From: Bacteroidaceae bacterium
Lineage (GTDB): Bacteria; Bacteroidota; Bacteroidia; Bacteroidales; Bacteroidaceae
NCBI GenBank assembly: GCA_017647225.1
Contig: JAGCLA010000013.1
Location: forward strand, 1 to 41,931
DNA: 41,931 nucleotides
Direction: 5' to 3'
The notes beneath the pieces were generated by a model. The model ran no database searches, was not told where the DNA came from, and worked only from the letters and a program-made list of their open reading frames with translations. Shown here one piece after another: positions 15,614 to 24,350 of the stretch. Position numbers and translations under genes: made by a program. Positions within the stretch are counted from its first letter, which is position 1, and every line of letters starts with the position of its first letter.

Positions 15614-15673
15614 GCATTTTCGGCTGCGCTCGTTGAGTGAAAACAAAGTTTTCCCACTCGCTGGCACGAAAAT
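15614..15673 (-). repeat. 60-bp hairpin repeat, copy 2
   Basis: An identical second copy, offset by 90 bp and separated from copy 1 by a 30-bp unrelated spacer. It looks like a REP/BIME-type dispersed intergenic element, which a genome-wide count would settle. Confidence 0.8.
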
Positions 15674-15692
15674 ATTAGACAAATACGCGGCA

Positions 15693-15722
15693 CGAAGATA
15701 CAACAAAAAAATATCAGTCAAA
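15693..15722 (-). promoter_or_regulatory. Promoter reading toward the tRNA-Thr array
   Basis: TTTG (15722-15719), an 18-bp spacer and TATCTTCG (15700-15693) on the minus strand. This is the same -7 variant found before purM and the M20 gene. No gene other than tRNA-Thr lies downstream before the terminator at 15249. Confidence 0.55.
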
Positions 15723-15730
15723 AAATTATT

Positions 15731-15767
15731 CTAAAAAAAATAAGGGTGACCAGTCAAGGCCACCCTT
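15731..15767 (-). terminator. Intrinsic terminator of the peptide transporter gene
   Basis: A 10-bp stem (15742-15751 with 15758-15767, one G-U pair) with a 6-base loop, followed on the minus strand by TATTTTTTTTAG. Confidence 0.9.
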
Positions 15768-15785
15768 ACAAAGCTGTATTTCTTA

Positions 15786-17303
15786 TTACTTCGCAACAGC
15801 CTCAAGACGCTTGAGGATAGCGAACACAAAGAGAGCTGCGAGAAGACAGATACCTGTCAATACGCCCCAAACAACTGTCAAAGAAGCACCCCACATGAGA
15901 GCAGGAATTGCAACGAGGAAGTTACCGATAGCTGTTGCAACAAACCAGCCACCCATCATCATACCCTTGTACTTTGGAGGAGCAACCTTTGTTACGAATG
16001 AGATACCGATTGGAGAAAGCAACAACTCTGCGAATGTAAGAACGAGATATGTTGAAATCAACCAGTTAGGAGATACGTTTGCCATGTGCATTGGCTGACC
16101 GGCAGCATCCATTTCAGGAGCAGGCAAGCCAAGTGAACCTACTGTCAAAAGAATGTATGCAGCTGCTGCAACCAACATACCCAAACCAATCTTCAAAGGA
16201 GCTGAAGGCTCTTTGCCTCTCTTTGCCAAAGCACCGAAAATTGCAATTGAAACAGGAGTCAAAGCTACAACAAAGCAAGCATTGAACTGCTGGAAGATAG
16301 GAGCGCTAACTTCTGTGATGTCAGCCAATGTTCTGTACTTGTAAACAAGACCTGCTACTGCTGCAAGGATAACTGCCGCAGCAATACCCTTACCCTTTGC
16401 AGTGTTGCTCTGGAAGATACCGAACAAACCGTAAACGATGAATATAGCAAACACGAGGTTTGTTACATCGAATGCCATGCTCTGCACACCTGTTGATGTT
16501 GTAGCGGTATAGTCACGAGCAAAGAATGTCAATGTTGAACCGTTCTGGTGGAATGCCATCCAGAAGAAGATTACCACTGCGAATACGAGGCAAAGACAAA
16601 CGATGCGCTCCTTAGTCTGAGCAGGAGTCAAATCATCGACATTGCTGTCTGCTGCTGCAACGTCAGCCTTGCGACGGTCGGTGTGGCTGAATGTACTACG
16701 GAATGCGTAATATATACCCATTGAAACAATAAGAGAAGCACAAGCTACTGCAAAAGCGAAGTGATAAGAATCGGCCTCGCTTACACCGAGAGAGCTCTGT
16801 GCCCACTCCATAATTTTGATAGCTGCGGTAGGAGCAAACATTGCACCGATGTTGATAGCCATGTAGAATACGCTGAAACCGGCATCGCGTTTGTTTGCAT
16901 ACGCAGGATCGTCATAAAGGTTACCTACCATTACCTGCAAGTTACCCTTGAAAAGACCTGTACCAAGAGAAATAAGCAACAACGCACCAGCCATTGCAAC
17001 GATAGCAATAGAACCTTTACCAAGAGGCAAAGAGAGGAGTACGTATCCAAGGAACATAATGGTAATACCGATTGTTACCATTTTACCATAACCCATTTTG
17101 TCGGCAGCGATACCACCGAACAATGGCATAAAGTAAACAAGTCCGAGGAATGTTGAATAAATAGAACCTGCAGCTGCTGACGAGAAATCGAAATTAGCCT
17201 GCAAGAACATTACGAACACAGCCAACATAGTGTAGTAACCGAAGCGTTCACCGGTGTTGGCAAGGGCCAAAGCCCAAAGACCTTTAGGATGTCCTTCAAA
17301 CAT
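15786..17303 (-). CDS. POT-family (PTR2) proton-coupled di/tripeptide transporter
   Basis: POT transporters import di- and tripeptides with protons across the inner membrane. The 505-residue product has the family's ExxER-type motif in TM1 (NTGERFGYYTML, about residues 16-27), the MFS loop GGIAADKMGYGK, and the PTR2 signature GTGLFKGNLQVMVGNLYDD (about 112-130). About 14 hydrophobic segments are seen, with a charged cytoplasmic loop (SHTDRRKADVAAADSN, about 208-223) in the middle. The length is typical. It has its own terminator, and a candidate promoter lies about 220 bp upstream, which would give a long leader. With the metalloprotease and M20 dipeptidase it fits peptide uptake. Related MFS members also carry nitrate or other solutes, but the motif set favours peptides. 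Confidence 0.92.
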   Translation of the reverse strand: MFEGHPKGLWALALANTGERFGYYTMLAVFVMFLQANFDFSSAAAGSIYSTFLGLVYFMPLFGGIAADKMGYGKMVTIGITIMFLGYVLLSLPLGKGSIAIVAMAGALLLISLGTGLFKGNLQVMVGNLYDDPAYANKRDAGFSVFYMAINIGAMFAPTAAIKIMEWAQSSLGVSEADSYHFAFAVACASLIVSMGIYYAFRSTFSHTDRRKADVAAADSNVDDLTPAQTKERIVCLCLVFAVVIFFWMAFHQNGSTLTFFARDYTATTSTGVQSMAFDVTNLVFAIFIVYGLFGIFQSNTAKGKGIAAAVILAAVAGLVYKYRTLADITEVSAPIFQQFNACFVVALTPVSIAIFGALAKRGKEPSAPLKIGLGMLVAAAAYILLTVGSLGLPAPEMDAAGQPMHMANVSPNWLISTYLVLTFAELLLSPIGISFVTKVAPPKYKGMMMGGWFVATAIGNFLVAIPALMWGASLTVVWGVLTGICLLAALFVFAILKRLEAVAK

Positions 17304-17522
17304 AGATTAAAAATTAAAAGTTAATAATATTTCGCTCATAAAACATGTCTGACGGCAAAAACCGCCAAGCAAAAGACAACAGCAAAAGCCGTTTGTCAAA
17401 AAGTCACCGAACAGCACCGATAAAACCCGTTTTACATAAAATTATTGTCATTTGTCAAAACAAATTCAACGACAAAAACTTCTAAAAACCGCGCAAAAAC
17501 CGCATTGTCCGGAAAATTATCC

Positions 17523-17554
17523 GCAAATATAGCAAAAAAGAGCGATTAAAGAAA
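17523..17554 (-). promoter_or_regulatory. Possible promoter of the POT transporter with a long leader
   Basis: TATATTTG (17530-17523, minus strand) is a consensus -7 box with TTTC (one mismatch) 20 bp upstream. It would give a 5' leader of roughly 215 nt. Confidence 0.45.
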
Positions 17555-17831
17555 ATATTGATGTTAAAAATACAATATAAAGCCACATATCGCTCTTTTA
17601 TAGGATTTTTCGGTATGAATAGTTGTTCAACACCTTCATAAGACTCAAAAAACAAAAGAAAGAAAAACGCCCAAAACCCAGCAATCGCAAAAAGCGCAAA
17701 ACGCTTACATTTTGTCAGAAAACACATGCCAAACGCAAGCGTTTTTCAGCCCAATTTTGAACAAAGAAAAGTAAGTTTCAAAAGCAAAATACCCCAAAGG
17801 GGTAAATGAGGCGTAAATATATCCGCTTTTA

Positions 17832-17863
17832 TTTGCCGTTTCACAAGGTTTATATTATCTTCG
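17832..17863 (+). promoter_or_regulatory. Promoter of the purM-prfA-pyrF genes
   Basis: TTTG (17832-17835), a 20-bp spacer and TATCTTCG (17856-17863). The purM ATG is 36 bp downstream. Confidence 0.75.
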
Positions 17864-17899
17864 CAAAATAAAAGAACAAACCCAAAAACATATATACAA

Positions 17900-19066
17900 A
17901 TGAGCGACCAAAGATACATGATGCGCGGAGTTTCAGCATCAAAAGAGGACGTACACAACGCTATCAAAAACATTGACAAGGGACTTTACCCAAAAGCTTT
18001 CTGTAAGATAATCCCCGATATTCTCGGAGGCGACCCGGAGTATTGCAATATAATGCATGCCGACGGTGCAGGAACAAAATCGTCATTGGCATATTTGTAT
18101 TGGAAAGAGACTGGCGACTTGAGTGTTTGGAAAGGCATTGCTCAGGACGCTTTAATTATGAATATAGATGACCTTCTCTGCGTTGGTGCAACCGACAACA
18201 TTCTTGTTTCATCAACCATCGGCCGCAACAAACTGCTTGTTCCGGGAGAGGTTATTTCGGCAATAATCAACGGCACAGACGAGCTGCTTGCCGAATTGCG
18301 CGAAATGGGTGTAGGCGTTTACGCTACAGGTGGCGAGACAGCTGACGTAGGCGACCTTGTACGCACCATCATCGTTGACAGTACCGTTACTTGCCGCATG
18401 AAACGTAGCGACGTTATTGACAACGCGAACATTGCAGCAGGTGATGTCATTGTAGGTATGGCATCATACGGACAGGCTACATACGAAAAAGAATACAACG
18501 GCGGTATGGGCAGCAACGGTTTGACATCGGCACGTCACGACGTATTCAGCAAGTACCTTGCAGAGAAATACCCCGAAAGTTATGACTGCGCAGTTCCTGA
18601 AGAGCTGACATATTCGGGTGGCTTGAAACTGACCGACAAGGTTGAGGATTCTCCACTCGATGCAGGTAAGCTTGTATTGTCACCTACACGCACATATGCT
18701 CCTATCGTAAAGAAGATGCTCGACGCCTTGCGTCCTGAAATTCACGGTATGGTACACTGTTCAGGCGGTGCACAGACAAAGGTTATGCACTTTGTAGAGA
18801 ACAAGAGAGTCATCAAGGACAATCTCTTCCCTATCCCACCGCTGTTCAAGACAATCAAGGAGCAGAGCGGTACAGACTGGGCCGAGATGTACAAGGTATT
18901 CAACATGGGCCACCGTTTGGAGGTTTATGTAAAGCCTGAACACGCAGAAGAGATTATTGCCATCAGCAAGAGTTTCGGTGTCGATGCACAGATTATCGGA
19001 CGCGTTGAAGCAGCCGAGAAGAACGAGCTTATCATCGAAAGCCCATACGGTACTTTCAAATACTAA
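17900..19066 (+). CDS. purM: Phosphoribosylformylglycinamidine cyclo-ligase (AIR synthetase)
   Basis: PurM closes the imidazole ring in purine synthesis (FGAM + ATP to AIR). The 388-residue cytosolic product has the PurM N-terminal ATP-binding motif DGAGTKSSLA (about residues 55-64), the following DALIMNIDDLLCVGA strand and GGETADVGD (about 143-151), then the C-terminal AIRS domain with GLTSARHDVF and MVHCSGGAQTKV. It is longer than E. coli PurM (about 345), as in other Bacteroidota. The ATG at 17900 is chosen because it precedes the conserved start and follows the promoter. prfA starts 12 bp after the stop. PurL-like AIRS proteins share the fold, but the length and motifs favour PurM. Confidence 0.88.
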   Translation: MSDQRYMMRGVSASKEDVHNAIKNIDKGLYPKAFCKIIPDILGGDPEYCNIMHADGAGTKSSLAYLYWKETGDLSVWKGIAQDALIMNIDDLLCVGATDNILVSSTIGRNKLLVPGEVISAIINGTDELLAELREMGVGVYATGGETADVGDLVRTIIVDSTVTCRMKRSDVIDNANIAAGDVIVGMASYGQATYEKEYNGGMGSNGLTSARHDVFSKYLAEKYPESYDCAVPEELTYSGGLKLTDKVEDSPLDAGKLVLSPTRTYAPIVKKMLDALRPEIHGMVHCSGGAQTKVMHFVENKRVIKDNLFPIPPLFKTIKEQSGTDWAEMYKVFNMGHRLEVYVKPEHAEEIIAISKSFGVDAQIIGRVEAAEKNELIIESPYGTFKY

Positions 19067-19078
19067 GAACAACGGTAT

Positions 19079-20188
19079 ATGGAGAACAACTCGCTACTCG
19101 GCAAACTGAACGACCTTGAAGCACGCTTCCAGGAGATTTCGACATTGATAACCGACCCGGATGTCATTGCCGACATGAAGCGTTATGTAAGGCTCAACAG
19201 GGAGTATCGCGAGTTGGAACAGATACTTGATGCGCGTAAACGCTACATACAGCTACTGACATCGCTATCCGAAGCCAAAGACCTTCTTGCAAACGAGAGT
19301 GATACCGAACTGCGCGAAATGGCACGCGAAGAGATAGACATGTGTGAAACCGAAATACCAAAAACGGAAGAAGAGATAAAGCTCCTGCTGATACCGGCTG
19401 ACCCACAAGATGACAAGAACGCGATTCTTGAGATACGCGGAGGAACAGGTGGCGACGAGGCGGCTATCTTTGCTGGCGACCTTTTCCGCATGTATAGCAA
19501 ATACTGCGAGAGCAAAGGCTGGCGTCTGGAGGTATCAAGTTGCAGCGAAGGTACATCGGGAGGTTACAAAGAGATTATATGTACCGTAACCGGCGAAAAG
19601 GTTTATGGTACACTGAAATACGAATCGGGTGTGCACCGTGTACAGCGCGTGCCGGCTACTGAGACACAAGGACGCGTACACACATCGGCTGCATCGGTGG
19701 CTGTGTTGCCCGAGGCAGAAGCTTTTGATGTAGAGATTACCGAGAGCGCCATAAAATGGGATACATTCCGTTCGAGCGGTGCGGGAGGTCAGAACGTAAA
19801 CAAGGTTGAATCAGGCGTACGCCTACGCTACCCTTGGCTGAACCCCGAAACAAACCAGATGGAAGAGATTCTCATTGAGTGTACCGAGACACGTGACCAA
19901 CCAAAGAACAAAGAACGTGCACTTGCACGCTTACGCACACTCATATATGACCGCGAACACCAGCGATATGCCGACGACATTGCCAACAAACGCAAGACAA
20001 TGGTATCGACAGGTGACCGTTCGGCAAAGATTCGCACATACAACTATCCGCAAGGACGTATAACAGACCATCGTATCAACTATACGATATACAACCTTTC
20101 GGCATTCGTGAACGGCGACATACAGGATTGTATAGACCACCTTATCATTGCCGAAAATGCCGAAAGAATGAAAGAGCAAGATTTATAA
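19079..20188 (+). CDS. prfA: Peptide chain release factor 1
   Basis: RF1 releases the finished chain at UAA and UAG on the ribosome. The 369-residue product has the GGQ catalytic motif ([13 protein letters not shown], about residues 233-245) and the codon-reading PAT tripeptide (about 192-194) that distinguishes RF1 from RF2 (SPF). The N-terminal helical domain (about 1-105) and the C-terminal [17 protein letters not shown] segment are complete. It lies between purM and pyrF with gaps of 12 and 16 bp, so it is cotranscribed. Confidence 0.96.
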   Translation: MENNSLLGKLNDLEARFQEISTLITDPDVIADMKRYVRLNREYRELEQILDARKRYIQLLTSLSEAKDLLANESDTELREMAREEIDMCETEIPKTEEEIKLLLIPADPQDDKNAILEIRGGTGGDEAAIFAGDLFRMYSKYCESKGWRLEVSSCSEGTSGGYKEIICTVTGEKVYGTLKYESGVHRVQRVPATETQGRVHTSAASVAVLPEAEAFDVEITESAIKWDTFRSSGAGGQNVNKVESGVRLRYPWLNPETNQMEEILIECTETRDQPKNKERALARLRTLIYDREHQRYADDIANKRKTMVSTGDRSAKIRTYNYPQGRITDHRINYTIYNLSAFVNGDIQDCIDHLIIAENAERMKEQDL

Positions 20189-20204
20189 TAAAAATACATA
20201 CACT

Positions 20205-21035
20205 ATGAACAGACAAGAACTAATCAAGCAGATCAAGGAGAAGCGTTCATTCCTTTGTGTGGGACTCGACAGCGACATCAAGAAGTTGCCTGCTCACCTA
20301 CAGAACAGCGAAGACGCAGTTTTTGAATTCAACAAGGCTATCATTGACGCAACAGCACCCTACACTGTTGCATACAAGCCTAACCTTGCATTCTATGAGG
20401 CTTGCGGTGTTAAAGGTTGGATAAGCTTTGAGAAGACTGTAAATTATATAAAGGAGAATTATCCCGAGATATTCATCATTGCCGATGCAAAGCGTGGTGA
20501 TATCGGCAACACCTCTTCACTCTATGCACGTTCATTCTTTGAGGAGATGAAGGTTGATTCCATCACTGTTGCTCCTTATATGGGCGAGGACAGTGTAAAG
20601 CCGTTCCTTGCTTACGAAGGAAGCTGGGTTATTGTACTTGCATTGACATCGAACCCCGGTTCACACGATTTCCAATTGACAAAAGACGAAAACGGCACCA
20701 TGCTTTTCGAGAAAGTGCTTGAGACTTCACAGAAATGGGGAAGCGACGAGAACATGATGTATGTTGTAGGTGCGACACAAGGCAAGTCGTTCGAGAATGT
20801 ACGTCGTATCGTTCCCAACCACTTCCTGCTTGTTCCAGGTGTTGGCGCACAGGGCGGTTCACTCGAGGAGGTTTGCAAATATGGTATGAACGACGATTGT
20901 GGTCTGCTTGTAAATGCCAGCCGTGCAATCATCTTTGCCGACAGCAGTGAGAACTTTGCAACAGTAGCAGCAGAGAAAGCACGTGACTACCAGTTGCAGA
21001 TGGAAGCTGAATTGAAGGCAAAAGGTGTCATTTAA
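20205..21035 (+). CDS. pyrF: Orotidine 5'-phosphate decarboxylase (type 2)
   Basis: OMP decarboxylase makes UMP, the last step of de novo pyrimidine synthesis. The 276-residue length and layout ([10 protein letters not shown] near residue 20, catalytic DAKRGD at about 94-99, then a late [10 protein letters not shown] phosphate-binding loop) are those of the longer PyrF subfamily 2. The Lys of the DAKRGD motif (about 96) is the proton donor in this family. It ends the purM-prfA-pyrF run; lpxD starts 92 bp on, after a possible promoter. Confidence 0.95.
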   Translation: MNRQELIKQIKEKRSFLCVGLDSDIKKLPAHLQNSEDAVFEFNKAIIDATAPYTVAYKPNLAFYEACGVKGWISFEKTVNYIKENYPEIFIIADAKRGDIGNTSSLYARSFFEEMKVDSITVAPYMGEDSVKPFLAYEGSWVIVLALTSNPGSHDFQLTKDENGTMLFEKVLETSQKWGSDENMMYVVGATQGKSFENVRRIVPNHFLLVPGVGAQGGSLEEVCKYGMNDDCGLLVNASRAIIFADSSENFATVAAEKARDYQLQMEAELKAKGVI

Positions 21036-21089
21036 TTCCGAATTATTCAGAAATATATAAAACAACAACTTTTATTTGCATACAAGGTT

Positions 21090-21097
21090 TATCTTCG
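21090..21097 (+). promoter_or_regulatory. Possible -7 box for the lpx genes
   Basis: TATCTTCG, identical to the -7 box before purM and in the same local context (GGTTTATCTTCGCAAA against TATTATCTTCGCAAAA), lies 30 bp above the lpxD start. A TTTG occurs only 11 bp upstream, and no good -33 box is at the right distance. Confidence 0.45.
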
Positions 21098-21127
21098 CAA
21101 ATAGATTGATGCAGAACAATTATAGCC

Positions 21128-22159
21128 ATGATATTCACAGCAAAACAAATCGCTTCATTTGTCAACGGAGAGGTTGTTGGCAACGAGAATGCCGAGATAT
21201 ACACATTCGCTAAAATTGAAGAGGGAGTACAAGGTGCGTTATCGTTTCTTGCCAATCCCAAATATACCGATTACATATATACCACACAGTCATCGGTAGT
21301 TTTGGTAAACCGCGACTTCCAGCCCTCACAAGAGATTACTGCAACACTAATCAAGGTTGACAATGCATACGAAAGCCTTGCAAAACTCATGACTATGTAT
21401 GAGGCAAGTAAACCCAAGAAACAGGGAATAAGTTCACTTGCATCAATTGCACCTACTGCAAAAATCGGTAAGAATTGCTATATAGCTCCTTATGCTGTAA
21501 TTGGTGACGGCTGTGTGGTTGGCGATAATTGTTACATACACAGCGGAGTTTCTGTTGGAGACGGGGCAAAAATAGGAAATGATTGTCTTATTTATGCAAA
21601 TGTTTCCATTTATCACGATTGCCGCATAGGCAACAACTGTATTCTCCACAGCGGTTGCGTCATAGGTGCCGACGGTTTTGGTTTTGCCCCTACTGCCGAC
21701 GGCTATGAGAAGATTCCTCAGATGGGTATAGTTGTTGTTGAAGATAATGTTGAGATTGGCGCAAACACATGTATCGACCGTGCTACAATGGGAGCTACAA
21801 CAATACACAGCGGAGTAAAGCTCGACAACCTTATCCAGATAGCACACAACTGCGAAATCGGCAGCCATACAGCAATGGCGGCACAGGTTGCAGTTGCAGG
21901 AACGACAAAGATGGGCGAATGGTGTATCTGTGGCGGACAAGCAGGTATTTCAGGTCACAGCACTATCGGTGACCGCACAACTATTGGACCACAATGCGGT
22001 ACTATCGGTAACCGTAAAGGCGGCGAAAGACTGCTTGGCTCACCTGCTATGGATGCAAAGGATTACATTAAGGCAACAGCTTACCTTAAGAGATTGCCCG
22101 ACATGGAAAAGAGAATAAAAGAACTCACCAAGGAGCTTGAGGTTTTGAAAAACAAATAA
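21128..22159 (+). CDS. lpxD: UDP-3-O-acylglucosamine N-acyltransferase
   Basis: LpxD adds the second (N-linked) hydroxyacyl chain from acyl-ACP to the glucosamine of lipid A precursors, in the cytosol. The 343-residue product has the N-terminal uridine-binding domain (about 1-100), then a left-handed beta-helix of hexapeptide repeats (about 105-315, with VIGDGCVVGDNC and GCVIGADGFGFAPT). The catalytic His is in AHNCEIGSHTAM (about residue 240). A C-terminal coiled helix (MEKRIKELTKELEVLKNK) ends it. It begins the lipid A run lpxD-lpxC/fabZ-lpxA, with 10-11 bp gaps. Confidence 0.97.
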   Translation: MIFTAKQIASFVNGEVVGNENAEIYTFAKIEEGVQGALSFLANPKYTDYIYTTQSSVVLVNRDFQPSQEITATLIKVDNAYESLAKLMTMYEASKPKKQGISSLASIAPTAKIGKNCYIAPYAVIGDGCVVGDNCYIHSGVSVGDGAKIGNDCLIYANVSIYHDCRIGNNCILHSGCVIGADGFGFAPTADGYEKIPQMGIVVVEDNVEIGANTCIDRATMGATTIHSGVKLDNLIQIAHNCEIGSHTAMAAQVAVAGTTKMGEWCICGGQAGISGHSTIGDRTTIGPQCGTIGNRKGGERLLGSPAMDAKDYIKATAYLKRLPDMEKRIKELTKELEVLKNK

Positions 22160-22169
22160 TGATATATTC

Positions 22170-23558
22170 ATGAACAAACAAAAAACACTTAACGGAAGTT
22201 TTTCCCTTTTCGGTAAAGGATTGCATACAGGCTTGAGCCTTACGGTAACCTTTAACCCGGCACCGGAAAACTATGGTTACAAGATACAACGTATAGACCT
22301 CCCCGGAGAGCCTATAATTGATGCAATTGCTGAGAATGTAACAGAGACCACACGTGGTACCGTTCTTACAAAGGGCGAAGCGCGTGTAAGCACTGTTGAG
22401 CATGCTCTTGCCGCTCTGTTTGCACTCGGCATCGACAACTGTCTTATGCAGGTAAACGGCCCGGAATTCCCGATTCTTGACGGTAGCGCCATATTGTATG
22501 TCGAAAACATTGAGCGTGTAGGTATCAAGGAGCAGAATGCAGAAAAGGATGTTTTTGTAATAAAGTCAAAGATTGAAATCAAGGACGAGAATACAGGACA
22601 TTCCATTATCATTCTCCCCGACGAGAAGTTCAGCCTTAACGTACTTATCCACTACGACAGTAATATCCTCTTCAACCAGTATGCTACACTTGAGGATATG
22701 AAGGATTTCAAAAAGGACATCGCATCAAGCCGTACATTCGTATTCGTGCGTGAATTGGAATCACTGTTGAATCTTGGACTTATCAAGGGAGGTGACCTTG
22801 ACAATGCAATCGTCATATACGAACGTGAAATGTCACAGGCAAACTTCGACAGATTGACCGACATCCTTGGCGTGCCCCAAATGGATGCAAAAAAACTCGG
22901 TTATTTGAACCACAAGCCTCTTGTTTGGAACAATGAACCGGCACGTCATAAGTTACTCGACATTATCGGTGACTTGGCTCTGATAGGCAAGCCATTGCAA
23001 GGACGAATCATTGCTACATGTCCTGGACATACTATTAATAATAAGTTCGCGCGCGCGATGCGTAAGGTGATCCGTGAGCACCAGATACAAGCTCCGGTAT
23101 ACGATCCGAACCGTGAACCGATAATGGATATTTTAAGAATCAAGGAGCTTCTCCCCCACCGTAACCCGATGCTCCTGGTTGACAAGGTTATTGAGATAGG
23201 TTCAAACTATATAGTAGGTATCAAGAATGTCACAATGAACGAGCCATTCTTTACCGGCCACTTCCCGGAAGAGCCTATAATGCCCGGAATGTTACTCATT
23301 GAGGCGATGTCGCAGTGCGGTGCATTGTTGACAATGAACATGCTTGATGATCCTGCCAAATATTCTACATATTTCCTGAAGCTTGACAAGGTTGAATTCC
23401 ATAAGAAGGTTGTTCCTGGAGATACTCTCATTTTCAAGGTTGAACAGACAGTACCTCTACGACATAGCATTTCCATGATGAAAGGATATGTATTTGTAGG
23501 TGAAGAGTTGGTTGCTTCGGCACAATTCACAGGACAGATTGTTAAAAACAAAGAATAA
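22170..23558 (+). CDS. lpxC/fabZ: Fused UDP-3-O-acyl-GlcNAc deacetylase / 3-hydroxyacyl-ACP dehydratase
   Basis: The N-terminal LpxC half (about 1-305) carries out the committed zinc-dependent deacetylation of lipid A synthesis: zinc ligands in STVEHALAALF (His about 78) and in the late RHKLLDIIGDLAL segment, with a catalytic His in TCPGHTINNKFARA. The C-terminal FabZ half (about 315-462) dehydrates 3-hydroxyacyl-ACP in fatty acid elongation: LLPHRNPMLLVDKV, then GHFPEEPIMPGMLLIEAMSQ with the catalytic His and Glu. This fusion is a known Bacteroidota trait that ties lipid A and phospholipid synthesis, since both compete for the same acyl-ACP. It sits between lpxD and lpxA. Confidence 0.97.
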   Translation: MNKQKTLNGSFSLFGKGLHTGLSLTVTFNPAPENYGYKIQRIDLPGEPIIDAIAENVTETTRGTVLTKGEARVSTVEHALAALFALGIDNCLMQVNGPEFPILDGSAILYVENIERVGIKEQNAEKDVFVIKSKIEIKDENTGHSIIILPDEKFSLNVLIHYDSNILFNQYATLEDMKDFKKDIASSRTFVFVRELESLLNLGLIKGGDLDNAIVIYEREMSQANFDRLTDILGVPQMDAKKLGYLNHKPLVWNNEPARHKLLDIIGDLALIGKPLQGRIIATCPGHTINNKFARAMRKVIREHQIQAPVYDPNREPIMDILRIKELLPHRNPMLLVDKVIEIGSNYIVGIKNVTMNEPFFTGHFPEEPIMPGMLLIEAMSQCGALLTMNMLDDPAKYSTYFLKLDKVEFHKKVVPGDTLIFKVEQTVPLRHSISMMKGYVFVGEELVASAQFTGQIVKNKE

Positions 23559-23569
23559 AACACACAGAT

Positions 23570-24340
23570 ATGATTAGTCCATTAGCACATATTAGCCAAG
23601 GTGCAAAAATTGGCGAAAACTGTACCATTGAGCCTTTTGTATATATCGAGGACAATGTTGTAATTGGCGACAACTGCCATATCATGGCACATGCTTCTAT
23701 ACTGAGCGGTACACGCATGGGAAAGAACAACAGAATTTTTCATGGTGCAGTCGTAGGCGGTATCCCTCAGGACCTAAAATTCGTTGGAGAGGACACGACA
23801 CTTGAGATTGGTGATAACAATACCATACGTGAAAACGTTACAATGAACAGAGGTACTGCATCAAAGGGCAAGACTGTTATCGGCAGCAACAACCTGTTCA
23901 TGGAGAACTGCCACATAGGTCACGACAGCGTTATCGGCAGCGGTTGTATTATTGGTAACTCTACAAAAATTGCCGGCGAGGTTGTAATCTCCGATTTTGC
24001 GATATTGAGCGCATGTGTTCTTGTGCACCAGTTCACACATATCAGCAGCTATGTGATGATACAAGGCGGTACAGGTATCACTAAAGATGTTCCGCCATAC
24101 ATCATTGCCGGTCGCGAACCTGCCAGATACTGCGGACTAAACATTGTAGGTCTTCGTCGTAGAGGATTCAGCAACGAAGCTATAAAGAGCATACGTGATG
24201 CTTATCGCCACATATATGAAAGCAACACAATCGTTTCAACAGCTGTTGAACGCATTAAGGAGAGCGGAAATATAACTCCTGAGGTGGAAAAAATCCTCCA
24301 CTTCATTGAAAAGGAATCAGAAAGAGGTATTATTGCATAA
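23570..24340 (+). CDS. lpxA: Acyl-ACP--UDP-N-acetylglucosamine O-acyltransferase
   Basis: LpxA performs the first step of lipid A synthesis, moving a 3-hydroxyacyl chain to UDP-GlcNAc. The 256 residues form a hexapeptide beta-helix (about 1-185, with AKIGENCTIEPFVYI and VVIGDNCHIMAHASIL) with the catalytic His in CHIGHDSVIGSG (about 125), followed by a helical C-terminus starting at GLNIVGLRRRGFSNEAIKSI. The length is typical. The gap to the fused lpxC/fabZ is 11 bp. Confidence 0.97.
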   Translation: MISPLAHISQGAKIGENCTIEPFVYIEDNVVIGDNCHIMAHASILSGTRMGKNNRIFHGAVVGGIPQDLKFVGEDTTLEIGDNNTIRENVTMNRGTASKGKTVIGSNNLFMENCHIGHDSVIGSGCIIGNSTKIAGEVVISDFAILSACVLVHQFTHISSYVMIQGGTGITKDVPPYIIAGREPARYCGLNIVGLRRRGFSNEAIKSIRDAYRHIYESNTIVSTAVERIKESGNITPEVEKILHFIEKESERGIIA

Positions 24341-24350
24341 AACAATTATT

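Larger units (their letters stand above)
17304..17899. other. 596-bp gene-free region between the divergent POT transporter and purM genes
   Basis: No convincing coding sequence is seen; an 81-codon minus-strand frame (17727-17482) is compositionally odd and unsupported. The region holds candidate promoters for both flanking genes, an inverted repeat with 11-bp arms (17536-17546 and 17589-17599, AAAAGAGCGAT and its complement, 42 bp apart), a short palindrome TACCCC-AAA-GGGGTA (17790-17804) and several TTTGTCAAAA-like A/T-rich motifs (17390-17462). Confidence 0.6.

Noticed and set aside
15288-15673. Regularly spaced repeats that might be a CRISPR array
   Set aside because: The repeats contain tRNA sequence or hairpins, there are only two or three per type, the spacers are repeated rather than unique, and no cas genes are near.
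15454-15693. 79-residue minus-strand frame with an internal repeated peptide
   Set aside because: It is only a reading of the two 60-bp hairpin repeats and the tRNA-half array, with no start signal or protein-like composition.
17482-17727. 81-residue hydrophobic minus-strand frame in the gene-free region
   Set aside because: Its Phe- and Leu-rich sequence follows from A-rich DNA on the other strand, no promoter fits, and it resembles no family I know.
17731-17744. AAACGC-AA-GCGTTT as a terminator
   Set aside because: The stem is six pairs with a two-base loop, too weak, and no gene ends there.
19079-20188. Release factor 2 as an alternative to RF1
   Set aside because: The codon-reading tripeptide is PAT, as in RF1, and there is no programmed frameshift site.
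24306-24350. Upstream start for the pRiA4b ORF-3-like gene
   Set aside because: It lies within lpxA and adds 15 residues before the conserved start; the ATG at 24351 fits the spacing of the other operon genes.
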